From contig JAGCRW010000039.1 in the NCBI GenBank assembly GCA_017964485.1, forward strand, positions 65,365 through 121,702: 56,338 bases of DNA, written 5' to 3'. The notes below the pieces were generated by a model, which saw only the letters and a list, made by a program, of their open reading frames with translations, had not been told where the DNA came from and searched no databases. The position numbers and the translations under genes were made by a program. The stretch comes from Muribaculaceae bacterium (lineage in GTDB: Bacteria > Bacteroidota > Bacteroidia > Bacteroidales > Muribaculaceae). This document shows positions 1-8,131 of this stretch, piece by piece (positions within the stretch are counted from its first letter, which is position 1; each line of letters opens with the position of its first letter).

Positions 1-1801
1 CGATACCATCAAGAGCATTGATGATGCCATGTCCACGAGCCATTACAGGGCTGGAAGAACCAGCGGGATAGGCAGTGGCAGTCTCGGCAATCACTTCCTT
101 AACGCGGTCCAAGTCGAGGGTTGGGTCGGCTTGGAGGTAGAGTGCTACCACACCTGCGGCGCAAGGAGTAGCCATTGATGTTCCACTCATCTGGCCCCAC
201 TTGTAGGTTTGGCCATTATAAGTCATCGACCAAGATGAAGACTGATAGTAGTCATATCCATTGATTGATGAAATCACATAGTGTCCAGGAGCAGTGATGA
301 AGGGCTGGTTAACGCCGTTGCAGTCAACACCGTAACTTGAGAAGTAGGCAACATCGCCTTGGCCATAGCCATCGCTTGAACGTGATGCCTGAGCACCCAC
401 GCTGATAACCTTGGGCGAAGTCATATCGTCGCACATCGAGCCCTCATAGGTGCCAGGGGTGATGGTGTAGCCACTCACGCTGCTCGAAGATGAGCTAAGA
501 GTGCTGTAATAGCAGTCGGTATATACGCTAATAGTGTTGCCGGCTGAGCCTTTAATTACGTAAGTCGCCTGCGAGGCGCTGCTTTCGATATACAGCTCGT
601 AGCGGTTGTTAGCGGCATCAACGCCACCTTGCACAGTAACACTGTTGAAGGTGCCGTTAGTCATCCAGTCGCTCTGCGAACCGCTTACAATCACTTTTAC
701 TTGCAACTCATCGCTAGTGCTGTTCCAGATGTCGCAAGCACCAGTTGCCGAACCGCCCCACCAGCCGCCTGAAACATTGTTGGTGACAGCCATGTAGTCG
801 TCGTTGCTTGAGAGAGTCTTGCGAGCATGGCCATAAATATCGGCCTCGTTACCTGCGGCAAGCAGAATCACTGCGCCATAGGTGTTGGCAACCTCGGTAT
901 AAGCACGGCTTGTCATGCTCATACCATCGTGAGGACCAATGTCGCTACCCAAGCTGATGCTGATTACGCAAGGCTTGCCAAGCTGCTGAGCATACCAGCC
1001 GATATACTTTGCCGAACTGATAATGGCAGTCTCAGTAAGTTGTGAACCGCAGCCGCAGAGGATAAGGTCGGCCTCGGGAGCCATACCAGCATAGTTGCCC
1101 ACATGCGAGCCGGCAGCGCAACCTGTGGTGTGCGTGCCATGACTCTCGTTGCTGTCGTCACAGGTAAGATTTGCAATCTGGCTAGGTGTGGTGTACTGAT
1201 AACCCATCATCTGCACGCCGTCGATAGATACTGTGGTGCCGCCGTTGGCACTGCTGGCGTTGGGCAAATACACAGCTTTCACACGGGTGTTGCCGTTGTC
1301 ATCAAGGAATGCACGGTGGTTAAACTGGATACCGTCGTCGATAAGGCCCACTACCACGCCTTGGCCTGTATAGCCCTGTGGCAGGCCATAGTTGGTGCCA
1401 TCCCATGCCTTGTCGGCATTGACGATGCCTTTAGCCACATCGGTGAGCAGTCGGGCGTTACGGGCGATGCCCACTTGCTTGACGCCTTTGATTCGGGCAA
1501 CAGCCTCAATCTTGTTTACAGGAATACTGGCAGTGACAAAGTCGCTGAATTTACCAGTAACTTTCACTCCGTTAGCCTCAAGTTCGGCTATCGAAACTCC
1601 ATTAAGAGAGATGAAGCATTCCACACACTCCACCCCATTCATAGATTTTGGAGAGACAAGCGCATTCTTGCCATCAGGGTTTTGAGCCACCCCGGCGGCA
1701 CGTTGCTGCAAGTACACTCGTGTTGGAGCGCTTAATTTGTTCTGAGCCATCATGCCCAGCGACAAACTAATCGCCATCAGGATTAGAATAAATTTTCTCA
1801 T
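1..1801 (-). CDS. Secreted S8 subtilisin-like serine protease, C-terminus cut by window edge
   Basis: Endopeptidase of the subtilisin (S8) family, probably exported. The ATG at 1801-1799 opens a signal peptide of about 20 residues (MRKFILILMA...), then a pro-region to about residue 120. The catalytic triad is visible: Asp155 in VGLIDDG, His221 in ESHGTHTTG and Ser in MSGTSMATP (bases about 170-196). The frame stays open for 600 codons to base 1, so the C-terminal part, including any dockerin, lies outside the window. It matches the next gene (2006-5458) nearly block for block and is its tandem duplicate. A long insertion between the His and Ser blocks is shared with that neighbour. The family call is firm; the substrate is unknown. 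Confidence 0.9.
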   Translation of the reverse strand, partial: MRKFILILMAISLSLGMMAQNKLSAPTRVYLQQRAAGVAQNPDGKNALVSPKSMNGVECVECFISLNGVSIAELEANGVKVTGKFSDFVTASIPVNKIEAVARIKGVKQVGIARNARLLTDVAKGIVNADKAWDGTNYGLPQGYTGQGVVVGLIDDGIQFNHRAFLDDNGNTRVKAVYLPNASSANGGTTVSIDGVQMMGYQYTTPSQIANLTCDDSNESHGTHTTGCAAGSHVGNYAGMAPEADLILCGCGSQLTETAIISSAKYIGWYAQQLGKPCVISISLGSDIGPHDGMSMTSRAYTEVANTYGAVILLAAGNEADIYGHARKTLSSNDDYMAVTNNVSGGWWGGSATGACDIWNSTSDELQVKVIVSGSQSDWMTNGTFNSVTVQGGVDAANNRYELYIESSASQATYVIKGSAGNTISVYTDCYYSTLSSSSSSVSGYTITPGTYEGSMCDDMTSPKVISVGAQASRSSDGYGQGDVAYFSSYGVDCNGVNQPFITAPGHYVISSINGYDYYQSSSWSMTYNGQTYKWGQMSGTSMATPCAAGVVALYLQADPTLDLDRVKEVIAETATAYPAGSSSPVMARGHGIINALDGI

Positions 1802-1863
1802 GTGAATGATATTAAAAATAAAAAAATAAAGTTCTCAAAAATATAGTTGTTTTAAAAAGCCCA

Positions 1864-1871
1864 CAAATTTA
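1864..1871 (-). promoter_or_regulatory. Bacteroidetes -7 promoter box for the first protease gene
   Basis: Minus-strand TAAATTTG fits the TAnnTTTG consensus and lies about 63 bases upstream of the start at 1801. No good -33 TTG was found at the usual spacing, so this rests on the -7 box alone. Confidence 0.45.
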
Positions 1872-1962
1872 GGAATAAATATTGACATTACCATCAACTA
1901 CCCATCCAAAAATGGCACCTTTTACGTTTTTTTGTGTCATTTGCGGGAGATTTTAGTGAACA

Positions 1963-1990
1963 AAAAAAAGCGTCCGAAGACGCTTTTTTT
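1963..1990 (-). terminator. Intrinsic terminator after the second S8 protease
   Basis: A perfect hairpin (GCGTC, loop CGAA, GACGC) is flanked by A and T runs on both sides. It sits 16 bases past the stop of the gene ending at 2006, so it should end that minus-strand transcript, and could work in either direction. Confidence 0.85.
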
Positions 1991-2005
1991 GATTCTACTT
2001 TTGCA

Positions 2006-5000
2006 TTACTTTTTTTTGCTTCCCAGCAGGATGTTGTAGATGCAAGTGATGTCAACACTGGTGATATTGCCATCACCATCAACATCGCTAGTGGCGATAT
2101 AGGTCTCGTCACCATTGAGAAGGTAGTTGTAGAGACATGTGATGTCAACGGCAGTTACCTCACCGTCGCAGTTCACATCGCCATAGACATGGTCGCCACC
2201 TGCAAGGGTCAAAACATCAACCATATTGGACCAGTTGCTGAATTCACTACCGTAAAGCGCCTTAACGTCATAAGCGTAGGTAGTTTCGGGCTGGAGTCCA
2301 GTAACAAGATAGTGAGTGGCAGTGATACCTGCAAACTCCATGGTCTCTCCCTCGCCGCTCTTCTCCAAGATATTGCCTTCGTAGATTTCCACGCCAGTGA
2401 TTACCACGCGTTTCTTCTTAACAGTAGTGGCAAACCTAATCTTTTGACTTGCATCGGCAACGCAGTCGAGCACCACGATGTAGCTGCCCTCGTCGCTGTT
2501 AGGAATTATCAACGACTCAAGATTATCGCCACAGCTCACATTCAGTTGACATTCGGTATCGGTGTCGTAAGCACGAGCAGTGAATTTCACGCTAACCTTG
2601 CCGTTGCTGCCCGAGAGGTCGAGCGCAGGAGTTTGCAAAACGCCGATATTAGTGGTAGAACCTAATCTCACGCCTCCAACAGCTTGATAGACGTAACTTC
2701 CTGCCCAGCCGCTGTTGTCGCAGTAATTGTTGAGCGTGCTAGCGATATTGGTAGTGCTCTCTTTTGTACAATTTGCAAATGTCTCGGTGAAAACAGGAGT
2801 AGATATCGCCAGCGGCTTAACGCGCAGAGTGTAACTGTTGGCAAAGAGGCAAGGCTCCCAATTGGCAGTAAACGAAGTGGCCGCAATGTCAGTTGCCTCG
2901 GTGGCGTGAGGCGCCACAACATTAATTGTAGAAGTGCCAGTGAGTGTAACAGTCTTGCTTTCGGCACCTGTAGTGCTGATGGTGATCGTGCCATTGTGAG
3001 TGCCTGCGCTGGTTGGAGCGTAGGTCACAACCACAGTCACATAATAGCCATCAGGAAGATCGCTGGCAGGTATGACGCTTGGGTTAACGGTAAACATCTC
3101 GTTGTCGCTGGTGAGAGTCACGTCGTCAACAATAAACTGGCCATAAACTCTAAAGCCCTTAGTCGCAGTGCCACCAGCGTAGGCTGTAATGTCGAGTGAC
3201 TCGGAACTTGTGGTGATAGTAGGCGTCTTAAGCAGTGCAGTGCCATTCACATTGATAGAAACCTGCTCAGCGCCAGCGCTGTTGAGGTTGATGGTGGCCG
3301 ATGTAGAGCCAGCTTCGGTAGGAATATACTTGATAGTGAGGGTTGTACCTGCCATAATCTCGGCATTAGTGAAGCTTGCGGGCTCCACGCTATAGATGCT
3401 TGGACCAACCACATTGACGGTCACGCCTTGTGTGAGGTTGCGGCCTTCAAGATTCACCGTAGCAGTGATGGTGTCGCCCACATGTCCGGTCAAGTTAAAT
3501 TCGGTCTTACTTGCGATTATCCTTGGCAGACTGCTCTGCACCAAGATGTAAGAGATTCCGTCGAGGGCATTGATGATGCCGTGACCACGCTGCTTGGGTG
3601 GACTTTGAGGGTTGGTAATGTAGGCCGTATAGGGTGTTGCGGAATTGGCAATGGCATTCTTCACTCCATTTACATCAAGTTCGGGGTCAGCCTGCAGATA
3701 TAGCGCCACCACGCCAGCGGCGATAGGTGTTGACATCGATGTGCCACTCATCTCTCCCCATTTGTGGGTGCGGCCATTATAGGTAACAGAATAAGATGTT
3801 CCATATTGACTGTTATAGGAGTCGTAGCCGTTGAGTGAAGAAATCACAACATGACCAGGAGCGGTGATGAATGGATGGTTATCGCCCTTAACATCGGTGC
3901 CATAGCTTGAGAAATAAGCCACATCGTTGGTGCTGTAAGGGTAATTGTAGCTAGTGCGCGAAGCCATAGCACCCACGCTGATGGTCTTGCTACCACAGAT
4001 GTCATCGCTCATGGTACCATCGGCTTGGCCCTTAGTTAGGGTGTAGCCGCTAACACTTCCCGAAGAGGCGATTACCGAGGCATTGCCACCATCGGTCCAC
4101 GCGTCGATGGTGTTGCCAGCAGCACTGGTCACCATGTAGGCAATGCGGTAGCTGTTGAGCTTCGCCCCCTTCATAGTGGGGTAAATGTAGATGTTTCTAC
4201 GATTGTTAGAAGAGCTAAAGTTGATTTCTACCGAACTGGAGCTGTTGAACCAGGTGCCGAAGCCACTTAACGTGGTGCTGCTAGTAATCTCATCGCTAGT
4301 GTAGAGAATTGAACCAGTGTTTTTGTTCACCACAAGCACTTTAAGCTTGAGCTGGTCGTTGGTCCTGCCCCATATATCCATAATGGCAGTGCCATAATAA
4401 GATGAACCTCCCACGTTGGCACCATTGCTCGACGTCTCGTGCATAACGACAAAAGCATCGTTCTCGCTCGAGAGAGTTCTGGTTGCATAGCCTGCAGCGT
4501 CGGCTTCATTGCCCGAGGAGAGCAGAATCACTGCGCCATATTGGTTGGCGACTTGGTCGTAAGCGCGGCAGATGTAACTCGAGCCGTCGTGAGGGCCAGT
4601 ATTACTACCAAGACTGATGCTGATAACACAAGGCTTGCCTTGAGTCTTGGCATAGTTGGCAATGTATTTCGCACTGTTGACAATCGCGGTTTGTGACAAG
4701 TTATCACCCAAACCGCACATCACTATGTCGCAGTCGGGAGCCATACCGCCATAGTTGCCAACAATTGAACCGCCAGCGCAGCCAGTGGTATGAGTGCCAT
4801 GGCTCTCAGCGTTGTAGTCTGTGGTAAGATTAGCAATCTGCGCTGGAGTGGTGTAGTGATAACCTGGAAGCGTGCTAGTGCCCACTTGTGGCGCTGTGCC
4901 GCCGTTAGCTTCGGTGGCGTTGGGCATATACACTGCTTTCACGCGGTTGTTGCCCGAGGAGTCGAAGAAAAAGCGGTGATTGAAGTCCATGCCAGTGTCG

Positions 5001-5458
5001 ATGACACCCACCACTACGCCTGTGCCTTTGTAGTTCTGCGGCAGTCCATTGTTGATACCGTTCCATGCTTGATAGGCCTTGGTCACGTTCTTGGCCTGGT
5101 CGGTGTACTTCTGCGCAATCTGTGAGATGGCAATCTGCTTCACAACGTCGAGATTGGCAACCTGCTCTACCTTGTTGATGGGAACGAGGGCCGTTACAAC
5201 ATCGTCGAACTCGCCAGTGATGGTCACTCCCAAAGCCTTGAGCTGGGCGGTGGCTGCCGACGACTTGAGCAAAATAAAGCAGTCGATGGTCTCAACGCCA
5301 TTCACCGACTTCGTCTTGCTGAATAGTTTCTTTTCCACTTGCTGTGACATGCCGCGGGCATAGTCACGCAAGAACAACTGGGTTGGCGCACTAATCTTGT
5401 CGTTGGCGACCATCGACAGCGACAGCATCAGTGCAATCAGTAGAATTAGTTTTCTCAT
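2006..5458 (-). CDS. Secreted S8 subtilisin-like protease with C-terminal dockerin
   Basis: Predicted exported endopeptidase of 1150 residues. The start at 5458 (MRKLILLIAL...) gives a clean signal peptide; an in-frame start 16 codons upstream would not. Pro-region about 25-120. Catalytic Asp154 (GVIDTG), His220 (ESHGTHTTG), Asn317 (SSGNEAD, oxyanion hole) and Ser574 (MSGTSMSTP). About 240 residues between Asn317 and Ser574 hold a beta-rich insertion. Residues about 660-880 look like two Ig/HYDIN-type domains, and about 885-1080 a fibronectin-III and jelly-roll-like stretch. The last 65 residues are a dockerin with two Ca loops, GDVNCDGEVT and SDVDGDGNIT. It is a tandem duplicate of the gene upstream. 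The dockerin should bind Ca2+ and perhaps a cohesin; no partner is visible here. Confidence 0.93.
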   Translation of the reverse strand: MRKLILLIALMLSLSMVANDKISAPTQLFLRDYARGMSQQVEKKLFSKTKSVNGVETIDCFILLKSSAATAQLKALGVTITGEFDDVVTALVPINKVEQVANLDVVKQIAISQIAQKYTDQAKNVTKAYQAWNGINNGLPQNYKGTGVVVGVIDTGMDFNHRFFFDSSGNNRVKAVYMPNATEANGGTAPQVGTSTLPGYHYTTPAQIANLTTDYNAESHGTHTTGCAGGSIVGNYGGMAPDCDIVMCGLGDNLSQTAIVNSAKYIANYAKTQGKPCVISISLGSNTGPHDGSSYICRAYDQVANQYGAVILLSSGNEADAAGYATRTLSSENDAFVVMHETSSNGANVGGSSYYGTAIMDIWGRTNDQLKLKVLVVNKNTGSILYTSDEITSSTTLSGFGTWFNSSSSVEINFSSSNNRRNIYIYPTMKGAKLNSYRIAYMVTSAAGNTIDAWTDGGNASVIASSGSVSGYTLTKGQADGTMSDDICGSKTISVGAMASRTSYNYPYSTNDVAYFSSYGTDVKGDNHPFITAPGHVVISSLNGYDSYNSQYGTSYSVTYNGRTHKWGEMSGTSMSTPIAAGVVALYLQADPELDVNGVKNAIANSATPYTAYITNPQSPPKQRGHGIINALDGISYILVQSSLPRIIASKTEFNLTGHVGDTITATVNLEGRNLTQGVTVNVVGPSIYSVEPASFTNAEIMAGTTLTIKYIPTEAGSTSATINLNSAGAEQVSINVNGTALLKTPTITTSSESLDITAYAGGTATKGFRVYGQFIVDDVTLTSDNEMFTVNPSVIPASDLPDGYYVTVVVTYAPTSAGTHNGTITISTTGAESKTVTLTGTSTINVVAPHATEATDIAATSFTANWEPCLFANSYTLRVKPLAISTPVFTETFANCTKESTTNIASTLNNYCDNSGWAGSYVYQAVGGVRLGSTTNIGVLQTPALDLSGSNGKVSVKFTARAYDTDTECQLNVSCGDNLESLIIPNSDEGSYIVVLDCVADASQKIRFATTVKKKRVVITGVEIYEGNILEKSGEGETMEFAGITATHYLVTGLQPETTYAYDVKALYGSEFSNWSNMVDVLTLAGGDHVYGDVNCDGEVTAVDITCLYNYLLNGDETYIATSDVDGDGNITSVDITCIYNILLGSKKK

Positions 5459-5510
5459 TGTAATAAAGGTATTTTGGTGATAATTTTTTCCTGGAATGAA
5501 TATCAAACGA

Positions 5511-5518
5511 CAAATTTA
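5511..5518 (-). promoter_or_regulatory. Bacteroidetes -7 promoter box for the second S8 protease
   Basis: Minus-strand TAAATTTG, identical to the box before the neighbouring duplicate protease, lies 53 bases upstream of the start at 5458. The -33 element is not clear. Confidence 0.5.
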
Positions 5519-5608
5519 GGCAAAATCACGATACAAACCTCAATAAAAACCTTTTTTAACGAGTTATTGTAAAAAAGAAAGCGGAAACAGAAAGGCCAAT
5601 TAAGATGC

Positions 5609-5650
5609 CGTTCACGATCACGTTTCACGATCACGTTCCCGATCCTCGTG
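5609..5650. repeat. Dispersed TTCACGATCACG repeat, copy 1
   Basis: The sequence TTCACGATCACGT occurs twice head to tail, followed by TTCCCGATCCTCGTG, and abuts the stop codon of the gene ending at 5651. Related copies lie at 8058-8131, 12200-12252, 38108-38158 and 43384-43411. Confidence 0.65.
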
Positions 5651-8017
5651 TCACTCGCCTAGCAGGATATCGTAGACAGTAGTGATGTCGGCACTAGTGA
5701 TAGCACCATCGCCGTTAACGTCGGCAGTGTCGATATAAGTGATATCGCCGTTGAGCAGGTAGTTGTAGAGTTCAGTGATGTCGGATGCGGTCACAGTACC
5801 GTCGCAGTTAACGTCGCCAAAAATTGCCGTACTCACTGGTGCATTGCGGTAAATCACCTCCAGTCCAGGAATGAGCATAGAGTAGTGCTGACCAACTGCT
5901 GACTTGCCCAAACTAACCTGGATATAAGTCAATTGAATGGGATAATTGCTAATGTCGCTTGCGTCAATCCATTGGTCAATGGGCAAATCAATAGTACTTT
6001 CCACATTGGCAGGAACTGAATCAGGTGTGACGGCAGGGAAGCTGATTTTGCCGCCATTGGGGCGCAAAGCAAAGGTGATGCCCGTAACAGGCGCCTCGCC
6101 AGGATTGATGCGCACGCGCAGAGTGTCGGGGAGGCTCCAAAGCACTATCTCCTTGGCCATCCTGTAGTAGTTAACTCGAGCGCTGCTGCCTGTGTAGTTC
6201 ACCTTGACGCCGTTGTCTAATGGCTCAACGGTGTAGTTCTTGCCACCGCTCATGCTCACATTCCATGTGCTCAAGTCCATCTCGGAGTCAATGGGATAAA
6301 CTCGCTTGACAGGTTTCTGCACTGTCACTTTCATACTCAGCTCCTTGTCGCCCAGCACGCCAGTGACGATTGCCTCGCCATCGCGCACGCCTTGAAGCAC
6401 ACCATTGCCAGCGTCAATAGTGACTATGCTCTCATCGCTGCTACTCCAAGAGAGCGCGGCAGGGTCAAGAGGCATAAACGTCTCCCCTACTTGACTCTCC
6501 ACACCCACAACATGGGTGCGGTAGGTGTCGGTTATGATAGAATCGTTGGTTAGTGTCATGTCGTCGGCACTGCCCACGATGGATATAGGCAGCGTGGCGC
6601 TGAGGCCGTTATAAATGGCGGTAATCTCGCCATCGCCAGTGCCTGTGCCGAAGAAAGTGATTCCATCTTTGATGGTGCCTAGACTCTCTGGCGCCTCAAG
6701 TGTGAAACCCTGCACATCGGTGTCGATGAGCATGCCATATTGGTTGTAGCCATAAATCACTGGTGTATAGAGCCCATATTTAGGCACTCGTTGTACCCAG
6801 TCCTTGAAACGTATCTCTGCAATCTCGTTATCGTCGGGGGCGCTGCTCACGAGGAACAGTCCATTACAGTCGGCGCGTTCGGAGCCATCGCTAGGCACGT
6901 TACGCACTCCTAATGCACTGGTATATAACGTAGTTGAGCCGCCGCCATCTAGGTTCATGCCCTCGGTAGCTCCTGCATAGCGCAGCAGGTCTCCCAGATG
7001 AGATGTGCGGCAACCGTCGCTAATCATCGAACGCCCGTCAACTACTAGGAAAATTACCGTTTGACCGCCATTGGCAAAACCTATGCAAGTACGAGGGTGC
7101 ATGTCGGGGTTTCCGTCGTTGATGGTCTCGCCATCATGCAGCATCCAGGGCTGACCACTCACAACCTCGCAAGGGTCAATCTTGGTGCCACCCGCCACAG
7201 CATTCATAGTAACCGTCACCTCGTCACCTTCTTGCAATCCTGTGATAAAATCGGCGGTAGAGCCCTGTCCGTGAAGCACATATCCGCCAGTAGGCACCTC
7301 CATGTCGCCCGCAGTACTTGGTGCGCCTGTGATCACCATCTTGAAGGGCTCAAGGAAGTTGAAAGTGTTACCCTCCACGAGCATCGCCTGCACCTCGCAG
7401 CACGCGCTGGTTTGGTTGGTATAGCCGTAATATCGGTCGTTGTAGAATGTGATGACATTGTTGCTCGCGTCGGTGTTAACGCCGCCAGCTGTGACAGTTA
7501 TGCCGTTATGAGTTACCGAACCGCTAAACGACACCGCATTGATATAGGAGTTGCGGTTCTCATCAAAGACATACTTGTATTCCTCATTGTTAAGACGATA
7601 AACCACACCTTCGCCAATGCAAGTGCCAATGGGCGTTCCCACCATTGACACACCATGCGCAGTGGTGCCGCTAGTGTAGAAAAAGTCGCCATTGATGCCC
7701 GCAAAGTAGCGGTGACCAGGTCCGTCTTTGCGCTGAGCCATCGACGACACAGTCTCGCCACCCGCCGTCTTGTCGTTTCCACTCACGGTGTGCAGGGTGA
7801 GATAGGGATTTGTCATGTCGATGGTGGTATAAAACACGCGCATGTCGGTTGTGCCATTGGTAAAATAGAGCGACGTCTGGCTAGTGCCTGGACCTATCTT
7901 GGCATGAAACAATGTGTCGACAGAATATTCCACTCCAAGCAGACTCCAAGTGTTTCCTGCCCAGCCAACTACTGAGAAAGCGAGCATAAGCAATGCCAAT
8001 AAACTAATCTTCTTCAT
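5651..8017 (-). CDS. Secreted NAGPA-type phosphodiester glycosidase with Ig-like domain and dockerin
   Basis: 788 residues. The start at 8017 (MKKISLLALL...) gives a signal peptide; the 35 codons before it read through the intergenic repeat and are not credible. Residues about 90-400 match the NAGPA/phosphodiester glycosidase family (PF09992): GINGDFF near 110 and MNLDGGGSTTLY near 355. Family members cleave sugar phosphodiesters, as the eukaryotic mannose-6-phosphate uncovering enzyme does; the bacterial substrate is not inferable. Residues about 500-590 form a BIG2-like Ig domain (SWSSSDESIVTID), followed by a beta-sandwich (about 610-725). Residues 732-788 are a dockerin of the DVNCDG type. 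The gene is a tandem paralogue of the next one upstream, collinear over its whole length. Confidence 0.88.
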   Translation of the reverse strand: MKKISLLALLMLAFSVVGWAGNTWSLLGVEYSVDTLFHAKIGPGTSQTSLYFTNGTTDMRVFYTTIDMTNPYLTLHTVSGNDKTAGGETVSSMAQRKDGPGHRYFAGINGDFFYTSGTTAHGVSMVGTPIGTCIGEGVVYRLNNEEYKYVFDENRNSYINAVSFSGSVTHNGITVTAGGVNTDASNNVITFYNDRYYGYTNQTSACCEVQAMLVEGNTFNFLEPFKMVITGAPSTAGDMEVPTGGYVLHGQGSTADFITGLQEGDEVTVTMNAVAGGTKIDPCEVVSGQPWMLHDGETINDGNPDMHPRTCIGFANGGQTVIFLVVDGRSMISDGCRTSHLGDLLRYAGATEGMNLDGGGSTTLYTSALGVRNVPSDGSERADCNGLFLVSSAPDDNEIAEIRFKDWVQRVPKYGLYTPVIYGYNQYGMLIDTDVQGFTLEAPESLGTIKDGITFFGTGTGDGEITAIYNGLSATLPISIVGSADDMTLTNDSIITDTYRTHVVGVESQVGETFMPLDPAALSWSSSDESIVTIDAGNGVLQGVRDGEAIVTGVLGDKELSMKVTVQKPVKRVYPIDSEMDLSTWNVSMSGGKNYTVEPLDNGVKVNYTGSSARVNYYRMAKEIVLWSLPDTLRVRINPGEAPVTGITFALRPNGGKISFPAVTPDSVPANVESTIDLPIDQWIDASDISNYPIQLTYIQVSLGKSAVGQHYSMLIPGLEVIYRNAPVSTAIFGDVNCDGTVTASDITELYNYLLNGDITYIDTADVNGDGAITSADITTVYDILLGE

Positions 8018-8057
8018 ATTGTCAAATAAAAGTTGTGCATCATGCATTTTTTGGTAA

Positions 8058-8131
8058 AACGGGAACGGGAATGTGAACGGGGAAAAAAATCTTCTAGAGG
8101 AGCCGGTCACGATCACGTTCACGAACCTCGA
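8058..8131. repeat. Dispersed repeat, copy 2, with inverted arms
   Basis: Left arm GGGAATGTGAACGGG and right arm GGTCACGATCACGTTCACGA are partly complementary around an AGAGGAGCC core that recurs at 12200-12252. The right arm runs into the 3' end of the gene ending at 8119 and supplies its last codons. Confidence 0.6.

Noticed and set aside
1103-1735. 210-codon plus-strand open frame
   Set aside because: Antisense shadow of the first S8 protease, crossing its catalytic His block; no domain or promoter of its own.
1-1801. First S8 protease as a truncated pseudogene
   Set aside because: The frame is intact for 600 codons with the triad present; it is simply cut by the window edge.
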